NCBI RefSeq assembly: GCF_017614965.1
Contig: NZ_WVUG01000064.1
Coordinates: 1-33,605, forward strand
DNA: 33,605 nucleotides
Reading direction: 5' to 3'
Origin: Streptomyces griseorubiginosus
GTDB taxonomy: Bacteria; Actinomycetota; Actinomycetes; Streptomycetales; Streptomycetaceae
Part shown: positions 8,024 to 16,910 of the stretch, piece by piece
How the letters are laid out: each line of letters opens with the position of its first letter
Position numbering within the stretch: position 1 is the stretch's first letter
Program-made: the position numbers and the translations under genes
Notes under the pieces: model-generated
What the model was told of the DNA's origin: nothing
Databases searched by the model: none
What the model saw: only the letters and a program-made list of their open reading frames with translations

Positions 8024-11000
8024 TCAACGGGCGTCGCAGCAGGCGTCCCTGCGCATCAGTCTTCCCATCGCGAGCCAGTCCTCCTCGGCTTCGGCCGTGC
8101 TCCGGGCGGCCGGCTCGAAGGCGGCGGTCAACTCCTCGGTGGTGTAGGGCACTCCGCCCCTCAGTACCGCGACGGTACGCACGAGGGTGTCGAAGTCGGT
8201 GAACGGGTCGCCGTCGACGACGGTGAGGTCCGCCAGCCTGCCCTCCTCCACGGTGCCGAGGTCCCGGTCGAGGCCGAAGAGCCGGGCGGGCAGGACGGTC
8301 GCGGTGCGCAGGGCCTGGGCCGGGGAGAGACCGCCGCGGTGCAGGGCGCGCAGGCCGAGGTGGAGGGAGAGGCCGACGGGGACGAGCGGCTGGTCCGTGC
8401 CGAGCGCGACGAGTCCACCGGCGGCCAGGATCCGCCGGTAGACGTCGGTCTCCGTGCGCAGGGTGGCGAGTTGGGCCGCGGTGGGCGCGACCCCGGCAGA
8501 CTGCTTGACGGTCGCCGAGTCCCACGGCGGCATCACCACCGTGACCCGGGGGTCGTCGGCGAGGGCGGGGTCCGCTCCGAGCAGGGGGACGGCGGTGAAG
8601 GGGGTGGCGATCATCGAGAAGCGCACCCCGCGCGCGGTGTAGATCTCCACGACGTCCTGGTGGGCGCGGCCCGTCGCGGTGACGGCATGTCCGAACTCGG
8701 CGCGCTGGGTGGCCTGCAGATGGGTCGTCAGGTCCTGGCCGACCTCGACGCCGGGCGAGAGCAGATGACTTCCCGCGCGGACACCGAGCCGCTCGTGGGC
8801 GAAACGGGCCGCTTCCGCCATCACCCAGGCCGGCGCCCGCACATACGTCTTCACGAAGTCCCAGTCCAGCGCCTCGCCCCGCTCCAGGGAGCGCAGCAGT
8901 CCCTCCCTGGTCCGGTGGGCGCGGCCCATGCTGTAGGCGACACGGGCCCCGTCGAGGAGTTCGCCGGTGGTCAGCAGCCGGGGCCCGGCGAGCTGTCCGG
9001 TGGCCACCGCCTCGCGCAGCCGCGCCTGTTCGTAGGCGAAGCCGCCCAGCGAGACGGCCGTGGTGATGCCGTAGGTGAGCTGGCCGACGGTCTGGCGGCC
9101 GCCGTAGGTGCTCTGCCAGGGGTGGGTGTGGGTGTCCCACAGGCCGGGAATGACGGTGCGGCCGGAGGCGTCGATCCGGCGGAGCGCCTCCCGTCGTCCT
9201 GACCGGTGCGGCTCGACCGCGGCGACGCGTCCGCCGCTCACCACGATGTCCACGTCCTCGCGGGTCGTCTCGCCGGTGCCGTCCCACAGGCGCCCGGCGT
9301 GCACCACGAGGTCGGCCGGTGTGGGTCTGGGCGCGTCGAGGGGGACGCGCACGGTGCGGGCGGGGCCGCCGTCGACACCGATGAGACGAAGGCGTCCGGC
9401 GGAGAGGTAGAGCAGGGTGGTGGAGTCGGCGGACCAGGAGGGGTGGTCCGCCGGTTCGGTGGTGAGGGTGCGGAGTTCGCCGTTCGGGGTGCCGTCTGGG
9501 TCGACCGGCAGCAGACACAGCGCGGACTCCACGATCACCGCCATCCAGCGACCGTCGGGCGACCAGACCGGTCCTGAGTCGTAGCGGTCGGAGACGGAGG
9601 TGTGGGGCGCCACCGCGTGCAGACGGTCCGCGCCGTTGGTGGTGTCGACGATCCGGAGGAGGTTGTAGCCCTCCCGGAAACGGGAGTTGAGCCGGTTGCG
9701 GTCGCACAGGGCGAGGTGGCGGCCGTCCGGCGACCAGCTGGGGCGGCCGGGCAGTCCACCGGCGCCCAGCGGCGCGGCCAGGACGCGTTCCTCGCCGGAG
9801 GCCAGGTCGCGGACGAGGAGCCGGCCGGTCATGTCGAGGCAGGCGAGCCGCTGCCCGTCGGGCGACAGTGCCGGATGCACCCGGCCCCCGGTCGCGAGGA
9901 CGGTCTCCTCGCCGGTGGCCGGATCGTGCCGGTGGACGCCGAGCAGCCCGTCGCGGTCGTCGGCGTACACGAGCGACCGCCCGTCCGGCGCCCACGAAGG
10001 GGACAGCAGATAGCGGGTGGAGGAGGCCGTGTGCAGTCGCCGCGGTGGACGCCCGCCCGAACTCGCAGCGATCCAGAGCGAGTTGAGGGCGGCAAAGGCG
10101 ATCTGCCGGCCGTCGGGTGAGAGCGCCGGCAGATGAATGCCACGCACGGGACGGGCCCGCCCCTCCCCCAGGTCGTAGCTCTTGGTCGGGTACCGCGGCC
10201 GCCGCACCGGCAGGGTGCCCTCGAAGGGCAGGGTCTCCGGGTGCGCCGGGCTGTCCGGTCGTACGAGGGTGAAGGCGCCGTCGACGGTGAGGAGCAGCTC
10301 GCCCCGGGGCGTCCAGCGTGGGGGCACCGGCGCGAGGTCGCCGCTGAGCGCGACCGGGTGGCCGTCGACGACGAGGGCGCAGGAGGCGTTCGGGGCGGCG
10401 GTCGTGCGCAGGTGGGCGAGGCGGCCGTCCCGGGCCACGGCGGGGGTCATGACCTGGGCGGCCGCGGGCTCGGTGTACCGGACGGCGACCGCGTCCTGGC
10501 CGTCGGCCCGGACGGCGGCGATCGTCCGGGCCTCCACGGTGAGCCCGAGGGAGGTGGTGACGGTCTTCGCGCGGACGAACAGGATGTGGGTGCCGTCCGG
10601 TGTCCAGGTGGGGTCGAAGTCCTCCCACGCTCCGTCCTGGAGGGGGCCGTCCTGGCCGGTCAGGCCGGTGACGCGGGTGATGCGGCCGGTGCGCAGGTCG
10701 AGGACGTGGATGCGGTACGGGCTGCCGGCGACCGGGTCGCCGCCGCGTTCGGAGGAGAAGGCGAGCCGGGTGCCGTCGGGCGACCAGGCCGGGCCGCGGT
10801 CGTCCCAGGGCCCTTCGGTGCGACGCCGCAGGTCGGAGCCGTCGGGGCGGACGGTCCAGAGATGGAATCCGCCGTCCCGGTAGGCGCAGAAGGCGATGAG
10901 CTCGCCGTCCGGTGCGTGGGTGGGCCGGTTGGGCTCCAGGTCGGCCGGTGTGAGGGGATGGGCCGTACCGCCGGTGCGGGGCAGGGACCACAGGGTGCCC

Positions 11001-11194
11001 TGCACCTCGGCGACCAGTTGGTCACCGGAGAGGGTCGCCGAGCCGTTGGTGGCCCGGGTGAAGGTCAGGGAGGGGGCGCCGGTGCGCTGTCGTGCCACCG
11101 CCGCGGGGGCCACGCCCACGAGGGGCACGGCGCCTGCGGCGGCGAGGAGTTGACGGCGGGTCGGACGGAAGGTGGGGCTCCAGTCACGGTCCAT
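8024..11194 (-). CDS. Tat-exported TolB-type beta-propeller/amidohydrolase fusion
   Basis: A 1056-residue two-part protein. The N-terminus has a twin-arginine signal (TRRQLLA at 12-18, hydrophobic stretch, AAVA near 34). Residues about 45-600 carry repeated PD40/TolB blades of the WSPDG type (for example 137-141, 399-404, 487-491, 544-548). Residues about 625-1030 form an amidohydrolase (imidazolonepropionase-like) with the metal motif DTHTH (His689, His691), Lys in DFVKTY, further His in AGSHLL and EFGHAV, and Asp in GTDQP. The reaction is presumably hydrolysis of a C-N bond in an exported or envelope substrate that I cannot identify. I chose the ATG at 11194 because the signal begins there; the frame is open 50 codons upstream without a plausible start. 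It forms its own transcription unit, divergent from the deaminase gene. Confidence 0.88.
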   Translation of the reverse strand: MDRDWSPTFRPTRRQLLAAAGAVPLVGVAPAAVARQRTGAPSLTFTRATNGSATLSGDQLVAEVQGTLWSLPRTGGTAHPLTPADLEPNRPTHAPDGELIAFCAYRDGGFHLWTVRPDGSDLRRRTEGPWDDRGPAWSPDGTRLAFSSERGGDPVAGSPYRIHVLDLRTGRITRVTGLTGQDGPLQDGAWEDFDPTWTPDGTHILFVRAKTVTTSLGLTVEARTIAAVRADGQDAVAVRYTEPAAAQVMTPAVARDGRLAHLRTTAAPNASCALVVDGHPVALSGDLAPVPPRWTPRGELLLTVDGAFTLVRPDSPAHPETLPFEGTLPVRRPRYPTKSYDLGEGRARPVRGIHLPALSPDGRQIAFAALNSLWIAASSGGRPPRRLHTASSTRYLLSPSWAPDGRSLVYADDRDGLLGVHRHDPATGEETVLATGGRVHPALSPDGQRLACLDMTGRLLVRDLASGEERVLAAPLGAGGLPGRPSWSPDGRHLALCDRNRLNSRFREGYNLLRIVDTTNGADRLHAVAPHTSVSDRYDSGPVWSPDGRWMAVIVESALCLLPVDPDGTPNGELRTLTTEPADHPSWSADSTTLLYLSAGRLRLIGVDGGPARTVRVPLDAPRPTPADLVVHAGRLWDGTGETTREDVDIVVSGGRVAAVEPHRSGRREALRRIDASGRTVIPGLWDTHTHPWQSTYGGRQTVGQLTYGITTAVSLGGFAYEQARLREAVATGQLAGPRLLTTGELLDGARVAYSMGRAHRTREGLLRSLERGEALDWDFVKTYVRAPAWVMAEAARFAHERLGVRAGSHLLSPGVEVGQDLTTHLQATQRAEFGHAVTATGRAHQDVVEIYTARGVRFSMIATPFTAVPLLGADPALADDPRVTVVMPPWDSATVKQSAGVAPTAAQLATLRTETDVYRRILAAGGLVALGTDQPLVPVGLSLHLGLRALHRGGLSPAQALRTATVLPARLFGLDRDLGTVEEGRLADLTVVDGDPFTDFDTLVRTVAVLRGGVPYTTEELTAAFEPAARSTAEAEEDWLAMGRLMRRDACCDAR

Positions 11195-11379
11195 GACAGA
11201 ACACCCTGGCGTAACCGCCACCTCGCACGCAACAAACCGTACGAGGTCGAGCGCGCAGGGTGACGGTGATCGCGCCACCGATTCACGGCCGGGCGCCTCG
11301 AACGGCCGGAGAGGGGGACCCGGCACCCTGTGTCCCGTCGTCACGGCGGTACCGACCGCCCCGGACAGAAAGTCACGGC

Positions 11380-11988
11380 ATGATCGACATCGCCGGCGAG
11401 TACCGCCTCTCGCTGCCTGCCTGGATCGAGGAGGAGCTGGCGGACGTGCCCGCCGTCGTCCCCGGTCGTGAGGACCGCATGCGGCTCGTGCACCGGCTGG
11501 CCGACCGCACCTGGCGTGAGGGCGACGGCGGCCCGTTCGCGGCGCTCGTGGCCGAGGAGGACACCGGCCGGATCGTGTCGGTCGGGGTGAACGTCGTCCT
11601 CGCCTCCGACGTCTCCAGCGCCCACGCCGAGGTCCTCGCGCTCGCGCTGGCCCAGACCGCGATCGGCGGCTGGGATCTCGGCGCCGAGGGCCTGCCGTCC
11701 CATGAGCTGGTCGTCAACTGGCGTCCGTGCGTGCAGTGTTACGGGGCGGCACTGTGGTCCGGGGTGCGTGGGCTGGTCGTGGCGGGCGCGGGGCCCGAAC
11801 TCGAGCAGCTCACCACCTTCGACGAGGGGCCCCTGCCCGACGACTGGGCCGAGCAGTTCGAGGCGCGCGGGATCAAGGTCACGGGGGACGTGCTCCGCGA
11901 CGAGGCGATCGCGGTGTTCCGCGGCTACCGCGAGGCCATCGACGCCGGCAAGGTCACGGTCTACAACGCCCGCGGGGGATCCGACTGA
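11380..11988 (+). CDS. Cytidine/deoxycytidylate deaminase-fold nucleoside deaminase
   Basis: A 202-residue zinc deaminase-fold protein. The catalytic motif is HAEV (His82, Glu84), and the second half of the zinc site is PCVQC (Cys117, Cys120). This is the arrangement of the CMP/dCMP, guanine and tRNA-adenosine deaminase superfamily; the spacing does not settle the substrate. The C-terminal 60 residues (TFDEGPLPDDW onward) are not typical of short cytidine deaminases. The ATG at 11380 is preferred because homology to the fold begins close after it, though only a weak purine stretch (AGAAAG) precedes it. The DUF1684 gene follows 95 bp downstream. A role in purine salvage is plausible but unproven. 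Confidence 0.82.
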   Translation: MIDIAGEYRLSLPAWIEEELADVPAVVPGREDRMRLVHRLADRTWREGDGGPFAALVAEEDTGRIVSVGVNVVLASDVSSAHAEVLALALAQTAIGGWDLGAEGLPSHELVVNWRPCVQCYGAALWSGVRGLVVAGAGPELEQLTTFDEGPLPDDWAEQFEARGIKVTGDVLRDEAIAVFRGYREAIDAGKVTVYNARGGSD

Positions 11989-12083
11989 CGCCCATTTCAT
12001 ACGATTGCAACATCAGCCAGGATGACCTGCCCCGGCGCGACGGTTGCACCCGGCACGAGCCCGTGCAGCGAGAGGGAACCATC

Positions 12084-12905
12084 ATGACCGTCCAAGACGT
12101 CGACCGCGTCAGCTTCGTCCAGGAGTGGGAGGAGTGGCACCGGCGGAAGGAGGCCGTGCTCTCCGCCCCGCACGGCTTCCTCGCGATCACCAGCCTCCGC
12201 TGGCTGACCGAGGAACCCACCCGCTTCGAGGACGCGCCGGGCGCCTGGGCCGCCACGGGCGACGGCGTGGTCGTCGAACTCGACGAGGGCGAGGAGGTGA
12301 CGGTGGACGGGCAGGTCGTGCGCGGCCGTCACGACTTCGGCGTACTCGCCGAACGCGCGAGCGTCTACGTCGGCTGGGGCGACGCGGTGATCGAGGTCGC
12401 GAGGCGCGGCGGCCACGACATCCTGCGGCCCCGCCACCCCGAGAACGCGCTGCGTACGGCCTTCACCTTCACGCCCGCCTACGAGCCCGACCCGCGCTGG
12501 GCCCTCACCGGCCGCTTCCTGCCCTTCGACGCGCCGCGCCCGGTGACCGTGGGTGCCGCCGTCGAGGGCCTCGAGCACGTGTACGACTCACCTGGACAGG
12601 TCGAGTTCGAGCTGGACGGCAGCGCGTACCGGCTCACCGCCTTCAACGGCGGGGAGCCCGGCGCGCTGATGGTGCTGTTCACCGACGAGACCTCCGGCGT
12701 GACCACGTACGCGGCCAACCGCGCCCTGCAGATCGCCGCCCCCGACGCCGAAGGCGGGGTGACGGTCGACTTCAACCGCGCCGCCAACCTGCCCTGCGCC
12801 TACACGGATCTGGCCACCTGCCCGCTGCCTCCGGCCGAGAACCGTCTGCCGGTCGCGGTCGAGGCCGGCGACAGGATCCCGTTGGAGCGTGGCGGGCAGT
12901 CCTGA
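12084..12905 (+). CDS. DUF1684 domain-containing protein
   Basis: A 273-residue cytoplasmic protein of the DUF1684 family, whose biochemical role is not established. Recognisable family segments are the N-terminal WEEWHRRKE followed by LAITSLRWL, and the C-terminal block with DFNRAANLPCAYTD and CPLPPAENRLP. There is no signal peptide and there are no membrane segments. The ATG at 12084 follows an AGAGGGA ribosome site by six bases, which decides the start. It lies 95 bp after the deaminase gene on the same strand and ends five bases before the convergent PLP-enzyme gene, with no room for a separate terminator. Confidence 0.85.
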   Translation: MTVQDVDRVSFVQEWEEWHRRKEAVLSAPHGFLAITSLRWLTEEPTRFEDAPGAWAATGDGVVVELDEGEEVTVDGQVVRGRHDFGVLAERASVYVGWGDAVIEVARRGGHDILRPRHPENALRTAFTFTPAYEPDPRWALTGRFLPFDAPRPVTVGAAVEGLEHVYDSPGQVEFELDGSAYRLTAFNGGEPGALMVLFTDETSGVTTYAANRALQIAAPDAEGGVTVDFNRAANLPCAYTDLATCPLPPAENRLPVAVEAGDRIPLERGGQS

Positions 12906-12910
12906 CGGGA

Positions 12911-14116
12911 CTACCGCGCGAGAAAGTCGGACAGCCCGGTCAGCAGCCGGTCGACGTCCTCCGCGCTGTTGTACGGCGCGAGCCCCACGCGCAGGCCGCC
13001 GGTGTCGCCGAGGCCCAGGCGGCGGGAGGCCTCGATGGCGTAGAAGGAGCCCGAGGGGGCGTGGACGCCGCGCTCGGCGAGGAAGGCGTAGGCGTCCACC
13101 GTGCTGTGCCGTTCGAAGGTCAGCAGCACGGTGGGGGTGCGGTCGGCGGCCCTGGAGTGCACGACGACGCCGTCGAGGGCGGCGAGACCCTTGTCGATCT
13201 GGGTGCGCAGGACGTGTTCGTGCGCCTCCAGGGCGGTGTAGGCGGCGGCCAGGCGCTCGCGTCGGCCTCCCTCGACAGCGGTGTCGAGGCCGGCGAGGAA
13301 GTCGACCGCCGCCCGGGTGCCCGCGAGGAACTCGTAGGGCAGGGTGCCCAGTTCGAAGCGCTCGGGGACCGCGTCGGTGGACGGCAGCAGCTTGTCCGGC
13401 CGCAGGGTCTCGAGCAACTCCGGCCGGGCGGCGAGGACTCCGTGGTGCGGGCCGAGGAACTTGTAGGGCGAGCAGACGTAGAAGTCGGCGCCGAGCGACT
13501 CCAGGTCCACCAGCGAGTGGGCGGTGTGGTGGACGCCGTCGACGTAGGCCAACGCACCGGCCTCGTGCGCCAGTCGGGCGATCTCGGGGACCGCGGGGCG
13601 GGTGCCGATCAGGTTGGAGGCGGCGGTGACGGCGACCAGCCGGGTGCGCCCGGACAGCACGGCCCGGACGTCGTCGACGGTCAGCTCACCGGTGGCCGGG
13701 TCGAAGTCGGCCCAGCGCACGGTGGCACCGGCCTGGGCCGCGGCCTGCACCCAGGGGCGGATGTTGGCGTCGTGGTCGAGCCGGGTGACGACGACCTCGT
13801 CGCCGGGCGCCCAGGTCTTGGCGAGGGTCCGGGAGAAGTCGTACGTCAGCTGTGTGGCGCTGCGGCCGAAGACGATGCCGGACGGATGCGCTCCCAGCAG
13901 GTCGGCCAGGGCCCGGCGGGCCTCGGTGACGATGCTCTCGGCGTTGCGCTCGCCGGGCGCGGTGTGGCCGCGGTTGGACAGGGGGTTCCCGAGTGCGTCG
14001 GCGATCGCCCGGATGACCGGCTCGGGGGTCTGGGTGCCGCCGGGTCCGTCGAAGTGGGCGACGCCGGCGGCCAGGGCCGGGAACTGGGAGCGGAGGGCGG
14101 TGATGTCGAACGTCAC
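12911..14116 (-). CDS. PLP-dependent cysteine desulfurase-like protein (class V aminotransferase fold, VC1184 type)
   Basis: A 401-residue fold-type I PLP enzyme. The PLP lysine is Lys219 in SPYKFLGPHHG, with Asp193 and His196 upstream in YVDGVHH. The N-terminal FDGPGGTQ and NRGHT segments fit the cysteine desulfurase-like group TIGR01976 (VC1184). The only cysteine is Cys215, beside the PLP lysine, so the mobile catalytic Cys loop of true desulfurases is missing. It is therefore more likely a lyase or transaminase than a sulfur donor. The GTG at 14116 follows GGAG by six bases; the longer open frame runs into the P450 gene. It is 52 bp downstream of the P450 gene on the same strand, so the two probably form an operon. 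Confidence 0.87.
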   Translation of the reverse strand: MTFDITALRSQFPALAAGVAHFDGPGGTQTPEPVIRAIADALGNPLSNRGHTAPGERNAESIVTEARRALADLLGAHPSGIVFGRSATQLTYDFSRTLAKTWAPGDEVVVTRLDHDANIRPWVQAAAQAGATVRWADFDPATGELTVDDVRAVLSGRTRLVAVTAASNLIGTRPAVPEIARLAHEAGALAYVDGVHHTAHSLVDLESLGADFYVCSPYKFLGPHHGVLAARPELLETLRPDKLLPSTDAVPERFELGTLPYEFLAGTRAAVDFLAGLDTAVEGGRRERLAAAYTALEAHEHVLRTQIDKGLAALDGVVVHSRAADRTPTVLLTFERHSTVDAYAFLAERGVHAPSGSFYAIEASRRLGLGDTGGLRVGLAPYNSAEDVDRLLTGLSDFLAR

Positions 14117-14168
14117 GGGGAGCTCCTGTCGGTTCCGGGTGGGTGCGTGCCGCGGTCGCCTCAGCGTG

Positions 14169-15335
14169 TCACGACCACAGCACGTGCAGGGTGGGCGGCT
14201 TGCGGAAGACCAGGCCGTGCGGGCTCGCGGGGCGGTCCGGGTCGAGGCGGAGGGCGGGGAGTCGTTCCAGCAGGCGCTGGAGGGCGATGCGGGTCTCCAG
14301 ACGGGCGAGGTGGGCGGCGAGGCAGTGGTGGGGTCCGTGGGCGAAGGCCAGTTGCAGGCGGGCCTCGGGGCGGCGGACGTCGAAGCGGTCGGGATCGGGG
14401 AAGACGGCCGGGTCGCGGTTGGCGCCGGCCAGCGAGACGGTGACCAGGTCGCCGCGGCGGACGGTGGCCGGGCCGAGGACGGTGTCGCGGGTGGCGTAGC
14501 GGTCCACGACGGCCGCACCGGGCTCCAGGCGCAGCGACTCCTCGATCGCGCCGTCCAGCAGGTCGAAGTCGTCCTTCACCAGGGCGAGTTGACCGGGGTC
14601 GCCGAGCAGGTGGAGCAGCGCGTTGGTGATCATCGCCTCGGTGGTCTCGATGCCGCCGAACATCAGCACGGCCGCGTTGGAGGCCACCTCGGGCACCGTC
14701 AGCCGTCCGGCGGCGGCAGCGAGCAGCGAGGACGTGTCCGGGTCGGCGACGGTGGCCTCGACGGCGCCCCGCAGCTGCGCGTAGGCCTGGGCGCCGGAGG
14801 TGCCCGGGTCCAGTCCGGCGGTGATGTCCGAGACCGCCCGCACGATGGCGTCGTACCAGGTCAGGACCGTTTCCGTGGTCGTACCGGCCAGTCCGAGGGC
14901 CTGGGTGACGACGGCGACCGCCAGAGGTCCGGCGAAGGCGCGGCGCAGTTCGCCGGCGCCCGCGGGTTGGAGGGCGCTGATCAGCCGGTCGGTCTCCTCC
15001 TCGATGAAGGCGGCGAAGCCGTCGCGCACCGCCCGGGGGCGGAAGGGGGCGGCGAAGGGGTCGCGGTGGCGGGTGTGGTCGGCGCCGTCCAGGGAGAGCA
15101 TGCTGGGGCCGACGACCTGGGCGGTGGAGAAGCGAGGGTCGTCGACGGTGAAGGTCGTGCCGTCCCGCATGACGCTCAGGGCGAGGTCGCGGCGGGTGAC
15201 CAGCCAGCCGTCCAATTCGGGCAGCCAGGACACCGGCTCGTGCGCCCGCAGCAGCGCGAGGCGGGGATGCGGATCGTCGGCGAGTTCGGCGAGCGTGGTG
15301 GAGGCGCCGAGGGGGAAGGTATCGACGGCGCTCAT
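14169..15335 (-). CDS. Cytochrome P450
   Basis: A 388-residue soluble bacterial P450. The heme ligand is Cys338 in FAHGPHHCLA (331-340), the K-helix ExxR is ESLR (266-269), and the I-helix oxygen-binding segment is GGIETTEA (227-234). The heme loop reads GPHHCLA rather than the more usual GxHxCxG, placing Ala after the cysteine; the Gly-to-Ala change is tolerated in many bacterial P450s. The ATG at 15335 is chosen because the family's N-terminal region begins there; the longer frame would overlap the divergent amidohydrolase gene. No ferredoxin is adjacent, so redox partners must come from elsewhere. The substrate is unknown. The PLP enzyme gene follows on the same strand. Confidence 0.9.
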   Translation of the reverse strand: MSAVDTFPLGASTTLAELADDPHPRLALLRAHEPVSWLPELDGWLVTRRDLALSVMRDGTTFTVDDPRFSTAQVVGPSMLSLDGADHTRHRDPFAAPFRPRAVRDGFAAFIEEETDRLISALQPAGAGELRRAFAGPLAVAVVTQALGLAGTTTETVLTWYDAIVRAVSDITAGLDPGTSGAQAYAQLRGAVEATVADPDTSSLLAAAAGRLTVPEVASNAAVLMFGGIETTEAMITNALLHLLGDPGQLALVKDDFDLLDGAIEESLRLEPGAAVVDRYATRDTVLGPATVRRGDLVTVSLAGANRDPAVFPDPDRFDVRRPEARLQLAFAHGPHHCLAAHLARLETRIALQRLLERLPALRLDPDRPASPHGLVFRKPPTLHVLWS

Positions 15336-15447
15336 CGGGCGTTCCGGCCGGGCGGTGGGAAACCGATCACGGCTCAGCCTAACAACGGGGCCGAGCGGTC
15401 CCAGCGGCCAGGTCAGGAGGACACTGGGCCTTGGCGGGAGGAGCGTC

Positions 15448-16347
15448 ATGACCACTGTTGACGTGCACCAGCATCTGTGGACCCCGTCGCTGGTGGCGGC
15501 CCTGCGCGCGCGTCGCGAGCCGCCGTACCTGGACGGCTGGACACTCCACCTGGAGGGCGAGCCGCCCTTCGCGGTCCGGCCCGGCGACCACGACATCGCC
15601 CGGCGTGCGGAGCTGGCCGCAGCCGACGGCCTCGGCCGGGCGCTGGTCTCCCTGTCCACGCCGATCGGTGTGGAGTGGCTGCCGGCGGCCCAGGCACGGC
15701 CCCTGCTCGACGCCTACCACGAGGGCGCGGCCGCGCTGCCCGAGCCGTTCGGAGCGTGGGCCGCGGCCTGCGTACGGGACGTCGACGCGGCCGCCACCGC
15801 CAAGGACCTCGACCAGGGCTTCGTCGGCCTCCAGCTGCCGGCCGACGCCCTCGCCGACGCGTCCGGCTACGCGCGCTGCGCCCCGCTGCTCGACCTGCTT
15901 CAGGAGCGTGACCTGCCCCTCTTCGTGCACCCCGGCCCCGCACCCGGCGGATCCGCCGGCCCCGGCTGGTGGCCGGCCATGGTCCCCTACGTCCAGCAGA
16001 TGCATGCCGCCTGGTTCGCCTTCCGCGCCTTCGGCCGCCCCCGCCACCCTCGCCTCCGCGTCTGCTTCGCCCTCCTCGCAGGCCTCGCCCCGCTCCACGG
16101 CGAACGCTTCGCCGCCCGCGGCGACGGAGAGACCGGGGTCGACCCGAAGGTGTTCGTCGAGACGTCCTCCTACGGCCCCCGCGCGGTCGAGTCGATCGTC
16201 CGCGCCCTGGGCGTGGACGCGATCGTCCAGGGCTCGGACCGCCCCTACGCCGAGCCCCCGCACCACCCCGGCTTCGGCCTGGGCGGAGCCGCCGCGTACG
16301 CCTTCAGGGTCGACAACCCCCGACGCCTGCTCAAGGGAGGCGACTGA
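15448..16347 (+). CDS. Amidohydrolase family 2 (ACMSD-like) metal-dependent hydrolase
   Basis: A 299-residue TIM-barrel metal-dependent hydrolase or decarboxylase of the Amidohydro_2 family. It shows the N-terminal metal motif VDVHQHLW (His7, His9), a mid-chain histidine in LFVHPG, and a C-terminal GSDRPY aspartate. Relatives include aminocarboxymuconate-semialdehyde decarboxylase and lactone hydrolases; the substrate is not evident. The ATG at 15448 has a strong GGGAGGAG site four to five bases upstream. It is divergent from the P450 gene across 112 bp, so a shared control region is possible. Confidence 0.85.
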   Translation: MTTVDVHQHLWTPSLVAALRARREPPYLDGWTLHLEGEPPFAVRPGDHDIARRAELAAADGLGRALVSLSTPIGVEWLPAAQARPLLDAYHEGAAALPEPFGAWAAACVRDVDAAATAKDLDQGFVGLQLPADALADASGYARCAPLLDLLQERDLPLFVHPGPAPGGSAGPGWWPAMVPYVQQMHAAWFAFRAFGRPRHPRLRVCFALLAGLAPLHGERFAARGDGETGVDPKVFVETSSYGPRAVESIVRALGVDAIVQGSDRPYAEPPHHPGFGLGGAAAYAFRVDNPRRLLKGGD

Positions 16348-16374
16348 GCGGAGACCACTCCCGTCACAGGGCGC

Positions 16375-16389
16375 GCCGGGGAGCCCGGC
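16375..16389. terminator. Short convergent hairpin
   Basis: A perfect six-base-pair stem, GCCGGG then gag then CCCGGC, sits between the convergent ends of the amidohydrolase (16347) and the GNAT gene (16390). No T-tract follows on either strand. It could terminate both transcripts, but it is short. Confidence 0.3.
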
Positions 16390-16884
16390 TCATGGGCGCC
16401 AGTACAGGGCCGGGTCGGGGTGGTCGGTGAAGCCCAGGGAGCGGTAGAGGGGTTCGCCTTCCCGGGAGGCGTGCAGGTCGACGCGGGACGCTTCGCGGTC
16501 GCGGAACCAGTCCTGCAGGGCGCGCATGATCGCGCGGCTGTGGCCGCGGCGCCGGTGGGACGGGTCGGTGATCACACCGATGACGTGGCCGATGCGGCCG
16601 TTGGTCAGATGAGGTCCGGGCAGGCGTTGTTCGATCGTGCCGATGCCGCAGGCCGCGAGTCCGCCGTCGTCGCCGTCCACCACGAGGACGCGCACGGTGT
16701 CGTCGGTCAGCTGTTCCTTGAGGACCACGGCCAGGGCGTCCAGCCAACCGCCGTCCGCCGAGGCCGGGTTGAAGAAGTCTCCGCCGAGGTCCTCGAAGAG
16801 CAGGGCGCGCAGCCGCAGCAGCTCCACGAGGTCGTACTCCACGGCCTGCCGTACGGCCGATGCGTTGTCCGGGCGTTGTCCCAT
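16390..16884 (-). CDS. GNAT-family N-acetyltransferase
   Basis: A 164-residue GNAT-fold acetyltransferase. The acetyl-CoA pyrophosphate loop is RRRGHSRAI (about 110-118), preceded by the beta-4 strand HVIGVITDP, and the C-terminal segment EPLYRSLGF is typical of the fold. The acceptor is unknown and could be a small amine, an antibiotic or a protein. The ATG at 16884 lacks a clear Shine-Dalgarno sequence. Its start codon is only 26 bp from the start of the divergent CGNR gene, so the two promoters must overlap or one must lie inside the other gene. Confidence 0.87.
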   Translation of the reverse strand: MGQRPDNASAVRQAVEYDLVELLRLRALLFEDLGGDFFNPASADGGWLDALAVVLKEQLTDDTVRVLVVDGDDGGLAACGIGTIEQRLPGPHLTNGRIGHVIGVITDPSHRRRGHSRAIMRALQDWFRDREASRVDLHASREGEPLYRSLGFTDHPDPALYWRP

Positions 16885-16910
16885 GCCGACCAGACTGCTG
16901 TAATGGTCTT

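Noticed and set aside
8010..8027. Inverted repeat TTGAGGCC-tgc-GGCTCAA at the end of the amidohydrolase gene
   Set aside because: Imperfect, short and overlapping the stop codon; not convincing as a terminator.
5256..10991. A 1911-residue minus-strand open frame
   Set aside because: It is antisense to uxuB and idnD and runs out of frame through the amidohydrolase gene. Its composition is Arg/Pro/Gly-rich with no domain, which is typical of a shadow frame in high-GC DNA.
12044..14443. A 799-residue plus-strand open frame
   Set aside because: It overlaps DUF1684 in another frame and is antisense to the PLP and P450 genes; it has no recognisable content.
15336..15659. N-terminal extension of the P450 to 15659
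   Set aside because: The extra 108 residues are unlike any P450 and would overlap the divergent amidohydrolase gene, which has its own strong ribosome site.
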